A stretch of 64,000 nucleotides of DNA, taken from assembly GCA_002104985.1 (NCBI GenBank), contig MCGO01000084.1, positions 1 to 64,000 on the forward strand. The letters are read 5' to 3'. This stretch comes from Rhizoclosmatium globosum (taxonomy: Eukaryota > Chytridiomycota > Chytridiomycetes > Chytridiales > Chytriomycetaceae). The notes beneath the pieces are model-generated. The model searched no databases. It saw nothing but the letters and a program-made list of their open reading frames with translations, and was not told the origin of the DNA. Below are positions 32,118 through 45,609 of the stretch, in pieces (positions within the stretch are counted from its first letter, which is position 1; the number at the start of each line of letters is the position of its first letter). The position numbers were made by a program, and so were the translations under genes.

Positions 32118-33116
32118 ATGGACGCCACCGACACAAACTCTTCTGACAATTCTCTTCTCCAATTTGTTGAGAAACTAGTTTCTGAAGCCGAAGAAGTGCA
32201 CCATGAATCCTTTGAGGAGAGCCACCAAAGTGAGACGCACCTTCTCGTTCACCACAACCAATTCCAACCAATTCCAACCAATCAAAAACCAGGCCTTCTC
32301 GAACTCTTCCGCACAAAAGCAACTCGTCTTTCGCAATCAAATTCAAGTCTCGAAACCGCCGCGAACGTTGCCGCCACCGCAAACGCCGTTCTCAAATCCG
32401 ATGCGCTCATCATCAAACGACAGAACACCGAACTCAGAAACAGACTGAAACGGGCGCGGTCGTTTGTCTCTGAAATCAGCAACTTGGAGAAACAGAGGCT
32501 TCGCGAACCGGCAACAAGAGTCGTTGGCGAAGTGGAATGGACCCCGCAATTGGATGCGGCCGTGCTGAATAAGAGTGGCTACGATGGTGTCATGAAGGAC
32601 TGGAAGGCGAAGGCGTCCTCACTCGCCAGTGTCGGCACTGCGACTGACTCTTCAACAAACCATACTGAAATTAACGAGTATATTCAAGCAGGCATCAACA
32701 CGCTCACGAAAAATCCTACCACACCAGAGCTTTCTATAGGCGGCCGGTTTTTCAGACCCTCAATCAGTTTTGATGGAAGTGGAATCGTAAACCCAAGTCC
32801 TTCTTCAGCCACAACCACCTCTACTACAACTCCATCCGCCACTGTAAAAAATCCTTCAGCAAAGAGACAACGAACAAATTCCGGAAAGAATTCTTCCACA
32901 GATACAAACAAACTTGTCCTCCTCGAGTCCATGGCAGTCCTCTCAACTGCACGCGTCACTGCTCTGAAACAACAATACGAAATAATCAAAAAGGAAAAAG
33001 ATGAACGGGAACAGAAATACAAGCGGTTGTTGGATCTTTGTGATGGATCCAAATACAATGAAAATGGACCGAGTTTAGATGCTCTTTTGAAAATAGTGTT
33101 TCGACCCGAAAAATAA
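32118..33116 (+). CDS. Coiled-coil protein of unknown function
   Basis: A single-exon 332-residue protein. Residues about 60-130 form a long helical/coiled stretch (TRLSQSNSSLETAANVAATA, LRNRLKRARSFVSEISNLEK). A Ser/Thr-rich middle (SATTTSTTTPSATVKN) and a basic patch (KRQRTNSGK, possibly nuclear) precede a second C-terminal coil (KQQYEIIKKEKDEREQKYKR). The last ~30 residues (YKRLLDLCDG...LDALLKIVF) faintly resemble the C-terminal end of MBF/SBF cell-cycle factors, but no KilA-N or ankyrin repeats are present, so I do not name it. It sits upstream of the WOPR regulator in the same direction. Confidence 0.75.
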   Translation: MDATDTNSSDNSLLQFVEKLVSEAEEVHHESFEESHQSETHLLVHHNQFQPIPTNQKPGLLELFRTKATRLSQSNSSLETAANVAATANAVLKSDALIIKRQNTELRNRLKRARSFVSEISNLEKQRLREPATRVVGEVEWTPQLDAAVLNKSGYDGVMKDWKAKASSLASVGTATDSSTNHTEINEYIQAGINTLTKNPTTPELSIGGRFFRPSISFDGSGIVNPSPSSATTTSTTTPSATVKNPSAKRQRTNSGKNSSTDTNKLVLLESMAVLSTARVTALKQQYEIIKKEKDEREQKYKRLLDLCDGSKYNENGPSLDALLKIVFRPEK

Positions 33117-33340
33117 ATACGTGTCATGGGGCGTTATTCTTGGTTTTTCATTTCGCGGAACTCTTCAAAGCTAGTATGTAAAATGCCAAGACTTTCATAA
33201 ATTAATGTCAGGGCTCACTGCAGAGGGACTATGAGAGCAAGATGTCAAGTTAAGTTAGGGTAGTAACCTCTTTTTTAACTTTTTTCTGTTGGAACCTTTG
33301 AAAGGCACCTTCCATCTCAAAAAGAAAAACTTCAAACTGT

Positions 33341-34765
33341 ATGTCGGAACCTCTGCCGGACCCCGTCGAATGGACGCCTTCCCGGTCCACCCGCAATCTT
33401 CGCCAGAAAACCAAACGACCGGCTCAAACCGATCCATACGATTCGTCGAGCAGCTCAGACACTCAATTCCCAAAACTCAAACGTAATCGCCCTGCCGATG
33501 ACACCCCAAAACCACCTCTCCGCTCTCTGCGCCCGCTTAAAGAAACACCAGATCGTTCAGACCCGACTAGCGACACAACGGGCCTGGCCTCCTTTGAAAC
33601 TTATAATGGGTTTATTGACGACCCGCTTGACGCAATGATCCTTATTGAGTCGATAGTCCTGCGGAAGCTTAAGCCGTATAGTGGCCATAAAGGTGAAAGC
33701 GGGAGTATCCGCGTACGTAACGGATCGGTGATTGTCATACCTGAGGATAGTCCGCTGAAACGCTGGAGGGTGCGTGTCTCTTTCTACGAATCGAATATAA
33801 ATAACTTAATTGATTGTAGGATGGTATCCTGTGGTCTCTTTCGCGAACACTGGGGCACTTCCTTCTGTGTAAGCGTTAAATTGTCAATCTTTGAAAAAAA
33901 TGTAACACCCATTCGTATTTATGAAATAGATAAACAAATCGAGTCCGCAGACACTAAATCGACTGAAGATACTGATGCAAATGACCCTGTGAACATTCAA
34001 TCAACAGGCGATGCAGTCGCCCGCGAAGCAATGAAGCGCAGTTCATCAAAAGATGGAGCGGATCCCATATTTACCTCCAAAACACTAAAACGCGGAACCC
34101 AGTTAACCAAGAATGGCTTTACAAAGAGAACCATATCGCTAAAAGCATCTGACGGTCTTAAATATCGAGTAATCAGTTACTACAAAAGCAATAAGACAGC
34201 GGACTTAGAACGACCCACAGAAGACAACACTCTCAAAACACTAATGCAAGAGCATGGAACCGACTTGAAGTCTCTGGTAAAAAAGGCCAATGTCGGTTGG
34301 AAGGATACTCAACCTGAAGACGGCGACGACGCAGATAGCGCGCTAAAGAATCAATCCGATGAAACTTCTACACTCTACAAAAACATATATCTCGGAAATA
34401 TGAAGGAAGAAAAGACAGTCTTCCAATTGTATGCAGAATTCGAGGGAATCTATCCATACCGCAACACTTTAGCAAACACAACTCAGCCAACGCACAGTTC
34501 CTTCCACTACCCGCCACAACCCACCCCATATCATCCACACCCCACCTCATATCATCCACATTACTATTCAGAGGATTGGAATGTCCGAGAACCACAAACA
34601 CAACATTACTGGAACCATCCACCTCCACACCACCCACCACATTATCCGCCACCTCCTCCTGTAGCTGTCTCCCAGCCAGTATCGCGCATGCCTTCTTTAC
34701 ACTACCTGCAGCCTCCTGGACACAACCCTCTGATGACTAGTACTACGAGAGCATACAGGAGTTGA
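33341..34765 (+). CDS. WOPR-domain transcriptional regulator (Gti1/Pac2/Wor1 family)
   Basis: Fungus-specific WOPR DNA-binding regulator; relatives control morphological switching and gluconate uptake (Wor1, Ryp1, Gti1, Pac2). After removing introns 33770-33819 and 33869-33929 the first WOPR half reads ETYNGFIDDPLDAMILIES, VRNGSVIVIPEDSPLKRW, RDGILWSLSRTLGHFLLYKQ. The second half reads FTKRTISLKASDGLKYRVIS followed by YYK. Both halves are family hallmarks. Without splicing, the intron frame hides the conserved DGxxWSxSRxxGxFLxY motif. The C-terminus is His/Pro/Tyr-rich. The N-terminus has basic stretches that may target the nucleus. Confidence 0.9.
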   Translation: MSEPLPDPVEWTPSRSTRNLRQKTKRPAQTDPYDSSSSSDTQFPKLKRNRPADDTPKPPLRSLRPLKETPDRSDPTSDTTGLASFETYNGFIDDPLDAMILIESIVLRKLKPYSGHKGESGSIRVRNGSVIVIPEDSPLKRWRVRVSFYESNINNLIDCRMVSCGLFREHWGTSFCVSVKLSIFEKNVTPIRIYEIDKQIESADTKSTEDTDANDPVNIQSTGDAVAREAMKRSSSKDGADPIFTSKTLKRGTQLTKNGFTKRTISLKASDGLKYRVISYYKSNKTADLERPTEDNTLKTLMQEHGTDLKSLVKKANVGWKDTQPEDGDDADSALKNQSDETSTLYKNIYLGNMKEEKTVFQLYAEFEGIYPYRNTLANTTQPTHSSFHYPPQPTPYHPHPTSYHPHYYSEDWNVREPQTQHYWNHPPPHHPPHYPPPPPVAVSQPVSRMPSLHYLQPPGHNPLMTSTTRAYRS

Positions 34766-35669
34766 ATGAACCCTTATCCGCGCTAGGGAATAAAGTGTTA
34801 TCAATTTTAAATTGTAATGAACTTATACTCATCCTGGAATATCATGGGACTCGTTATATCGCCACTGTTTTTTATCATGGGCCTCTTAACACAACGTTGT
34901 TTTGCTCATTTCGAAAAAAACAGATGGTCCAATTCTGTGGCGACAGTGAATTTACTGTCTGGGATATTCATGGGTCCGCGGATTTCAGTTTATGCTTTGA
35001 AGAAAGGTTGGTTAAGCTTGTATAGTTGGGGGTTCGCCTAACGATGTCAACTTTTAGTGTACTTACGGTTATTCCGAATGCTGCTTTGATACTCTATGCT
35101 TTCCTGCGCTACCGCTATCTCCGATCTCGAAGTTTGAATGAGCACAAGCGGTGGCATATTACGCTGAACAGGGTAATGGTTTTTAAGTGTTGGTTAAAGA
35201 TCTGAATCTTAACATCAACAGATACTGGCTCTTGCATATATTGTGACTTCTATGGCTGCAAAGATTATTGTACTTTCCGATTCTAGTGGTCTTGAAAGAA
35301 CTGGATCTTTGGTTATGTCAAGTGCCATGACGTTGGTGGGTTCGGTTGCCGCTGGTCTCATCCTCTATTTGGAGCACAGATACATGGCAAAGGCCTCCAC
35401 TGGACTCCTCTTATACTGGCTCACGATAACTGCTGTATGGATAATCCGGATGCGCTCACTCAGCAATAGCTTGGTAACGTGATGTTTGGTGAGACGCCAC
35501 TCTAAATCTCCACATCAATTTTAGGGTTTATTGCACCCATTCGGCATTACCCTCATCCTTCAATCTATACTTACATTTGCGTCGTTTGTTCTCGAAAACC
35601 TAGCATACGTACCTGACGAACTTGACGCCACGAAACCAGCTCAACCAACTCCATTAGGCTCCAACGTGA

Positions 35670-35677
35670 ACGTATTC
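35670..35677. repeat. 8-bp target-site duplication (left) of the KDZ element
   Basis: ACGTATTC, repeated at 41764-41771. 8-bp duplications are typical of KDZ elements. Confidence 0.93.
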
Positions 35678-35775
35678 CACCTAGTCTTTGTCTGTGAGAA
35701 GATCTCTTATCGGAATCAAATTTTCCTATCCCCAACCTTTCATCGTCAGGGAAAAACAAAGCGCCCGCGAAGAAA
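35678..35775 (+). repeat. Left terminal inverted repeat of the KDZ element (98 bp)
   Basis: Begins CACCTAGTCTTTGTCTGTG and ends CCGCGAAGAAA; exact reverse complement of 41666-41763. Confidence 0.95.
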
Positions 35776-35813
35776 GACAAAGTCGCACTATCACCAAGTA
35801 CCGAATCACAACC

Positions 35814-38681
35814 ATGGCATTTCGGCGCAACTATCGAAGCTTTGGCAGCCTTACCAAGGACGTCGCAAGTGACTCTGACTCTAGCTCATCTGAGGATGCA
35901 GTATTGAATGATGAGGCGTGGGCCTTTGTCAATCAGCACTTGCAGATGCAGTATGCTGAAGCAAGTACTCCGGGGCCTCCTGCCTCTCCAGCTTCTTCGT
36001 TCGACGGGAACATTGCCCACAGCTCACCTATACCAGATGCAATGGAAGACGTTGGAAGGTATGTCAACCAAGTCTTTCATGACTTTCATCAGCTCACATC
36101 GTCTTAGCAACGAAGTAAGCGAAACTGATTCGGATAGTGAAACAGAAAGTGTGGGAAGTGTGGACAGTGGGGTTTGGACGGAGGAGCGTGCAGCAGAGTT
36201 CTCGTCGAACGTAGGATTGGCACCTCTGACCCAACGAGGATCAACTCCATGGAAGGGACAGCGAACTGACTGGATAGAAAGTTACGCGATCGTGATTCCG
36301 ATGCTTATAGTTGCGGTTGCTTGTTGGGAAACTCTGGATGTCGCTGAGGCTCGTTGTTGTGTGGTTGACTCATGTGCCGCTACACCTCTATACAAGTGCT
36401 ACTCATGTGCATCAATAAGCCTCAAGTCCACTCATTACTGCACAACTCATGCTACAATCCATCGTACCCGTAACCACTGTCACCGAATTCAGGATCAGTG
36501 GGACAGTTTTCCGCCGCTTCCTACAACGTCTTTTGGAAATGAAAAGTTCAAGCAGATTCGCTGCTGTTCGGCTGCTCGTGGAAAAGGAAGGCGGGCTCTA
36601 CTCCATTCTCTAACAGGCACAGAGCGCGTTCAACTCGTGTGCTGCACTGACCACCAGAATGGAAACGAAATGTGCGTTGTTCTCTTGCGAGAGCACGGAT
36701 TTTTTGCGTCTCGTGTGCAAAATACAGGTACCTTGCTTCGCCATCTTCTCTTCGTCTTACTAATCTTTTGAATTCAGATCATGCCTTCTCCCACCAAGTA
36801 GTTAGTCTTTCTCTCAAGTTTCGGGCTCTTGGGGTTGCCTTTCAGACTCTGTGCGAGGTTTTCTTTGGTACTGACTTGAAAGATGGAAAGACATCAGGTC
36901 TATATCAGCCTTTCATGGATGCTGTGCGACAATTCGCTGTTGTCAAGTATCACACACACCATGGAACCTTTTCACCGGAACTTTTGGAGGAATTAGGCAT
37001 TGGTCAGACAGTTTGTCCTGCTTGTGTTGGGATTGGAGAAGATGCGCATGGGCCTGCTGCCTTTGTAAGCTTCCTTGTTGTAGATTTCAAAGCTAATAAG
37101 TTGTTGTTTAGACTCTTGACGGTTTTCATTCAGCCAACAAAAAATCAGAGGAGCGAGGCGGCGGTGGAAGTCACGGAAGCTTTGAATTAACGAATTCGTA
37201 TTTCAAAGAGCCTATTGTGCGGGATGTCGTTGCTGATGCTAAGGAGGCGAAGCGGAGGACTCCTAAGCTTGGTTGTGAGGCTCAACACAAAGCGGGTGCG
37301 GCAGGTGTTGGTTTGCCAACAGGAAATGATGTTGACATGATTGTGCACGTTGATTGCGCAGCTCATGCAATTGTGCAACGTGTTTATGGTGAGTCTTGGC
37401 TGATTTGGCAGAATGTGTGTTGGCTAACCATCCCTATTCAGATGTCAAAGGGGGGGAGCGACTCATGTATGCAGATGACGTAGTGGCTTGGGGAATGGAC
37501 TCCTTCAAGAAGCGTGGGCTAGTTTTGGGTTACGACGTTGCGTGTAAAGAGTTGAACCATCTAGACTTCTACGGCCTCCTGCGCTCAATCATTGACACTA
37601 TCCTGTTTATCTTGTTTATTCCAGCCATGCACGTCTATGCACACGGGAAAGATTGCCAGTCGCTCTTCAGTCCAAGGTTTTTGATGGGTTTGGGGTTGAC
37701 AATGGATGGAGAGGGCCATGAGCGCGTGAACAGTTGGTTGGCTCGGATGATAGGGTTAACTCAACGGGAAACCCATGAAAATCGTCGATTGGATATTGTA
37801 CTGTTCTTGGAGTTTTACAATTGGTCGAAAGTTAGGAAGTTAGTCGCTTGGACAGTGAAAAAGTTGATGGCTGTGTTTGCAGGATTGGCAGAGGTGAAGG
37901 CGGCTTTGGGTTTGCAATGGAGGAGACTCGAAACTACGAGCTACAGTGTTGTTGTGGAGTCTGTGACTGGGTTACGGCAAAGGCTTGTTGATCGCGCAAG
38001 CAAGGAGCCACCTTCCACCAAAGACGACTTGAGGCTTCAAATCGACCACCTTGCTAGATCAATTGTTTTGATGGACAAGCACCTTCGGGGAGCTCCTGGA
38101 ACAAAAATGGGAAATCGACTGAAGAAGGCCATGACTTCTACATTCACTGATTTGTACAAGAAGTTGGATGAGTTCAATGGTTTGTGTACGCCATCCTGTT
38201 TTTGAGGAGCTAATTATACTTTGTAATAGCGATGGAACCAACGAGCCCCACTCCTCTTACATTTGCTGAAGTGAAGCAGGCACTCTCTCGAGCTCCAACA
38301 GATCTACAGCAGACAAATATTGACGAGTTTGTGACTCTGTATTTTAGACATTGTGAAGACCTCTTCCACCATCGCAACTATTTGCTCAATATGGTGAAAT
38401 ACTATGATAACCGAGTTGAGACGCGTTGGGAAACTGTTTCCAAGAAGCTGGAAGGACTGGCAGACCGAGATCGGATTGCCTTAATGGGTTTGAGGAGGAG
38501 GAGAATGGCAGTTGAGAAAGAATTGTCAAGGTCTGCGGAGGAAGCGTTGCTTATGTTTAAAGACGAGCAATTTGAGGGTCTGTTCTTGGAGAAGCACTTG
38601 GACGAGATAAAGGCTGCGTTTCTGTCAAAAGACTCTGTTTTGAGTCGCCAAAACATTAGACAAGATAAAATGAACGAATAA
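35814..38681 (+). CDS. KDZ transposase
   Basis: Transposase of the Kyakuja-Dileera-Zisupton superfamily (RNase-H-fold, DDE-type). About six exons; introns include 36059-36107 and 36728-36777, and later ones near 37063, 37388 and 38180. A Ser/Asp-rich N-terminus leads to a CxC-type zinc cluster (CCVVDSCAATPLYKCYSCAS, HYCTTHATIHRTRNH). The catalytic domain follows: TLDGFHSANKKS (first Asp), GYDVACKELNHL (second Asp), HVYAHGKDCQSLFSPRF, and LTMDGEGHERVNSWLA (Glu). The C-terminal helical part ends at 38681. The start at 35814 is the first ATG after the left TIR. It would excise and insert the element, making 8-bp duplications. Confidence 0.9.
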
Positions 38682-38961
38682 ACATATATTTGAATGATTG
38701 TCAGAAATATTGAAACTTAGTTGTAACTGGTCTAGTGTTCATGTAGGGCCTACACAAATCATCTTGCAACACAACCGGAAACAGTGTTACTGATGTCGAA
38801 ATTTACAAGTAGGCTACGTTTATATAACGAATATCGAAATTAACCTTTTCAACTCGGAAATCGCAACACTGCAGAAAAGAATCTAGTTTGATGCTCAAAC
38901 TCCACCATAAAAACCCCATGGAACACCATAGAACGTGATTCTTCCCAAACTTGAGCCAATT

Positions 38962-41600
38962 TTAAGCTGAATGCTTTGCGCGCTGAGCCTTTAACTCCTT
39001 TGTAACTTCGTCTGGTGTTGGTTTGATTTGTTTTCCCGTTGGGTTAGCTCGGAACTTTCTTAACCAAACTGTTGCATATGACTGACAGCTCAAATAAAAC
39101 GAGAATGGACGCCTTGTTATTAAACTTTGCTTTGCTAAATCTCGGAATTGAGTTGGACTTGCTCCAGATAACGTACGCTTTTCGGAAGGTTTCGTGAAGA
39201 GGAGAACTCTGATGTTTGTTAGCCCAAGATTCGCCTGAATGATCTCATACATAGTGCGATAATTTACAGTTACCATGTGATTAAATAACTTGATTCTTTC
39301 GTTTTCCGTAAAGTCTTCAGTTGTAACTGCCAGCCTGCATAAGTCGTCATAGAGTTGTGTGTGAGTGTCACCATATCGTGACAAAGGCTCCAACAAGTTT
39401 GATTGTACATTATGCACAAGTTTTAGATGCCTCTCAATGTCGGAATTTGGGTACCTGCAGGAATAGTTCAATGGGCAAAATGGCATCAAGCTAGTCTATT
39501 GTTGGAATGACAGAAAAAACGAAAGAGACGAGAAAGAAACAAGTGATGGAAGAAAAGACGCGGGAAGGTACAGAACAAAAGGAAGGAATAGAAGACAAGA
39601 AAAAGTAAGGTGAAGGAAGTCAAGCCTAAACTATGCTGTCTTACACACTGGCCTATTCCAAATTATTGGCAAGTAAGTCAATGACTGCTGCTTCCAACGT
39701 GGAATCTACGGCAGATAGAGTGGGACACGGTTCAATGATCTTCAGTTTTTGTTAAAACACGAACAGTACAATCAATGTTATCTTACTCTGTTTGAATCAA
39801 CTTCATGGTGAACTGTCTGCGAAACAGGAATCGTATCTGCGCCCTCCATTTCCGAGTTATGAGAGCTACCATTTGCAACACCAACAGTCGCAACATCAGT
39901 CGCAACATTTTCGGGAGTCACACTAGCGGTTTCATCTGTTCCATTATCAGGTTCGTCATCAGCATTTTCAACGTCCCCACCATCATTTTGTGGGACCTTT
40001 TCCAAGCGGATTTTGCCAGGAATCGTGAGATGCTTCAATAGTAGCTTGCTTTGCTATGCACAACATAAGTATTTGATTTCATATCTAACAAGCTCTCACT
40101 GCTGATCGAAGGCTTCCGTATTGTTTTGGAGTAAATTCAAATCCCACGAGTCTGACTCCGTTAAACCCATTTGGCCGCAGAAGCTTCTCAACTTGAAAAG
40201 TTGACGTAGATTCCATTTGGAGCCTAGCTCGTTCTTCATTGAGGTGCTTGAGCATAAGTGTCCTTGCCCGCAATCGAAGCGCATCACTGTCCAGCTTGGT
40301 TGAGGGGTCGAAATTACTGGGTAGGATTGATTTCTCTTTCTTGTGCTGCTTATACAACTCAGCCAAGAACATTGCTGGGGGATGAGTAACGGGAGATTTC
40401 GCCAACTGCTTGCTCAGTTTTTTCCCAATCTTTCCGGCGCTGACATTGAACGACTTGCCAGTGCCTGTGTTGTATAAAACAGCATGACTTTGTATTCCAA
40501 AGTTTTCTGCGCTAAGGAATGAGTTTGGATGAACTGAAGGAATAACGCTTACCTGCGAGCTTTTTATGGCTATCCGACACTTGCCTAATAACCTTATTTC
40601 GCTCTCGAACAAGAGTCTGCTCTGGTAGTTCGCTGTATCTTGAGCCTCCTCGCTTCAACTCTTCAACCTCGCTCTCCCATTTCTTCCACAGCTCAACATG
40701 TTCAGGGGTTCTCTGTTCGCGAACTACTTGGTACATTGATTTCCCTTCATGTTCTTGCTTGTACAGATCTTGCCATTTAACGAAACTAATAGATTCATAC
40801 GGCTCGTCACTTGCGAGTTCCTCTCCGTCGATATTCAACTCTACAAATTAGAATTAGAATTACAATACTCGAAACTAAACAACGGCTTTTCTTACGTCTC
40901 ACAAGCTCCCCGGCATACTTTTGGAACTGATGGTATGTGGATGGTGGGCTCTCCTTTCGGACAGTTCTGACCAAAGGAATGACGACAGTTTCTCCTGCAG
41001 CTTGAGGAATAGAAGTGCTGCATGATGCGTCTTGATTGGGAACAGTCGCGAGCTGCTGATGTATGAGTCCGAGTTGATTCTGAATGACGTTCAACATAGG
41101 TTGCAAAGCTGATCTGCGATATTAGAGGCGGAATAAGAAAATCAAGAGAAGACTTACTCGCTTGTGTTGCTGGAGTAGCCGACAGAGTGGCTGTATTGTT
41201 TTCGTCAGGTGAAGCTTGCAGTTGAGGCGAAGGTCCGAGTCTCAGCGGACGCATCAAAAGGTGCTCTCCCGGCTCTGTGTTTTCATCATCAACGTACTCC
41301 TCTTTCTCGATCCTCTTAATCAGAGTCTGTGATCATTGTTATCAGTCGCAGTCAATAGAACGACATCCAACTCACCGTCAATTGATCAAACGTAATTCCA
41401 TAGCAGCTTGCGATCACTTCATTCATTTGCTTGAACGCTTTCTTGGCAGACACTCCTAGCCGATGGACATGGAATCGGAGCTGTTGAAGCTGGTCCTCTG
41501 TTAGCCCAAAGTTTGAGTCTCGTTGCTATTGATGCCCAATAATCAATTGTTAGTGTTTTAGAACGACTGTGCGATGTTTAATGAGGGGGTTACTTACCAT
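38962..41600 (-). CDS. Accessory protein of the KDZ element, function unknown
   Basis: A minus-strand multi-exon gene filling the right half of the KDZ element, convergent with the transposase. The first exon is little more than ATG (41598-41600) before GTAAGT. The next starts QRDSNFGLTEDQLQQLRFHV, slightly like a QLQ motif. Later parts include KRIEKEEYVDDENTEPGEHL, a long charged helix (WKKWESEVEELKRGG), GTGKSFNVSAGKIGKKLSKQ and FTENERIKLFNHMVTVNYRT; the last ORF's leader (CPLNYSCRYPNSDIERHLKL) is C2H2-like but may be partly intronic. Roughly 600 residues in total. No known domain is certain. Conserved coding character and its place between the TIRs suggest a transposition helper or regulator. 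Exon limits are approximate. Confidence 0.65.
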
Positions 41601-41665
41601 TGTCACAACACTTTGTTCCTTCGATGCAGTTGCGATGGGAGTTGTCTTTTCTGTCCGAGAACAAG

Positions 41666-41763
41666 TTTCTTCGCGGGCGCTTTGTTTTTCCCTGACGATG
41701 AAAGGTTGGGGATAGGAAAATTTGATTCCGATAAGAGATCTTCTCACAGACAAAGACTAGGTG
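41666..41763 (-). repeat. Right terminal inverted repeat of the KDZ element (98 bp)
   Basis: Exact reverse complement of 35678-35775; its outer end is ...CAAAGACTAGGTG. Confidence 0.95.
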
Positions 41764-41771
41764 ACGTATTC
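41764..41771. repeat. 8-bp target-site duplication (right) of the KDZ element
   Basis: ACGTATTC, the second copy of 35670-35677. Confidence 0.93.
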
Positions 41772-43315
41772 TCTCGAGTGACCTACTGGTATATTCAGCC
41801 CCTTCTCATCCTTGGATCCAAGAAGACTTTGACGATTGATGATCTCTGGCGTCCAGACAAGAGCCACTCTGCCTCTGCCATTCACACCAAATTTGAACGT
41901 TACTGGCGGCTTGAACTCGAAAAAGCAAAGAAAGAAAATAGGAAACCTCAACTTATCAACGCACTGTTAAGAGCGTATTTCCCGGCGCTACTCCTCGGCT
42001 TTGGAGAGTACTGTATCAAGACTGTTTGCACATTTATGAGTCCCATTTTGCTGAACGCTCTATTGACATTCCTTGGCTCAGGAGACACAAGATCATACAT
42101 TGGTTACTACATAGCTACCGGAATCCTATTAAACGCGCTCATCTCCGTGTTTATGGGCGTAGAATCTTGGATAACAGCCATGGGGACCGGATACCAAATT
42201 CGAACAGCCATTAACAGCCACGTCTTCCGTAAATCATTGCGACTCACCAACGCCTCTCGGCAATCAACTTCCACAGGCCAAATCAACAACTTCCTCACAA
42301 CAGATTCTGGCCACCTGATGAACTACATGCAGTTTACGTACCTGATTCTGGGTATCCCTATTCACATTATCGTAGCAATTTATCTTCTTTGGCAACAGCT
42401 GGGAGCTTCGTGTCTCGCAGGTCTTGCAGTGATATTCCTCGCCTTCCCAATTCAGAGGTTTATTGGTGCACGTCAAACAAAAGTGTTCACTACAAAACAA
42501 GCGCGTGGGGATAAACGTATTGAACTTGTCAATGAAACTTTGGCGAGTATCAAGTTACTCAAACTCTACGGATGGGATATGCTTTTTCATAAACGGGTCA
42601 CTGAGGCACGTGACTTGGAACTGGAGAGTATAAAGTTACTTGGAGTTTACAAGTCGCTTGATGATTTGGTTTCTAAAGTGACACCTCTCTTTGTGTCATT
42701 GGCGAGTTTCGCTGTATTCACAGTGGTTAATTCAGGTTCGGGATTGTATTTGGACGCGAACAGAATATTTGTGTCATTGTATCTGTTTGATATCTTGTCC
42801 ATGCCGATTGCTGCTACTGGTGCCGTTTTCAATCTGGGCTCTGCGGCTTGGGCATCACAAAAACGTATTGAAACAGTGAGTTATTCCGGTTTTCTGAAAA
42901 TTAATAAAATAAATAAGTACTTCCTTTTGGATGAAATCGACGAATCCAATGTGAACCACAACGTTTCCAATGATGGAAATGCTATTGTCATCGAGAATGG
43001 GGCTTTCAACTGGAATGGAATTGACGAGGAACCCATTCTTAACGATATAAACCTTGTCATTCCGAATGAGTTTCTAGTGGCAGTCATTGGGCGTGTTGGA
43101 ACTGGTAAAAGCTCGCTACTATCATGTCTCTTGGGAGATATGCACAAATGCTCTGGAAACGTCAGTGTTTCTGGAACAATTGCGTACGTCGGCCAGCAAG
43201 CATTTATTGAGAATGCAACAGTTCGCGACAATATCTTGTTTGGTTCAGAATATGACGCGGCCAAATTTAACGGTAGGCTGCTTTCCTCACTGAATGGATT
43301 TATGGTTCTAAATAA

Positions 43316-45014
<1,699 letters not shown>

Positions 45015-45609
45015 GTTTATGGTTCTCCTCCTTCAATGTATGTACAGTTTATATCTTGCCTCCTCTGTCAAATTGACTCATTTCCACTCGCTTACACACT
45101 CAAATCATCACTCTGCGTAACTCTGATGGTTTACTTCAACCCTAATTTTTTGTAAGTCAACATGGAAAACCCTGAACTTTTTTGAACTGATGGTGCCACT
45201 GAACCAAGACACTTAGACACCTGCCATGTTCAATTCAAAGCAAAAAAATGAACTGATATTGTACTATTCGTGTTCCTTCCGTTATCTTCTCATTTAACAA
45301 GTTGTTCATGCATTTAATGTATCAGGCTGCTTCCGCTACATCATAATCTGGGAACAATTTTCAATATTTTCTTATTTTGAAAGTGAACAGAGCGAAAATA
45401 TGCGTCTGTATAAACAAATAGTATTGCAATTAGAATGGGCTCTTTAATGTTGAAGTTCATTGGTTCCGACACAAGTGTTTTTTCTTTGCAACTTGTGAAC
45501 CCTATTAAAAGCAACCTCTCTGCTTTCTCCCCTTTCATAAGAATGAGTCAGAGTGAGTATCAAGCATAAAAACAAGGGAAGAGAGGTTAATAGTTGTTAC
45601 CAGTAAGAA
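45015..45609. promoter_or_regulatory. Divergent promoter region inside the DDE transposon
   Basis: About 600 bp between the start codons of the two element genes. A/T-rich, with no ORF of note; presumed shared promoter. Confidence 0.45.

Larger units (their letters stand above)
35678..41763 (+). mobile_element. KDZ (Kyakuja-Dileera-Zisupton) DNA transposon, 6086 bp
   Basis: Bounded by 98-bp perfect terminal inverted repeats starting CACCTAGTCTTTGTCTGTG, flanked by the 8-bp duplication ACGTATTC. It carries a KDZ transposase on the plus strand and a multi-exon accessory gene on the minus strand, convergent. It lies inside an exon of the ABCC gene. Perfect TIRs and open transposase exons indicate a recent insertion. 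KDZ elements are known to have expanded in fungi and often carry extra genes; the partner here is not one of the recalled ones (TET/JBP, HMG). Confidence 0.95.

Noticed and set aside
35688..35813. Start of the KDZ transposase within the TIR
   Set aside because: The open frame there begins with TTG and the same frame is present in the opposite TIR; the first ATG is at 35814.
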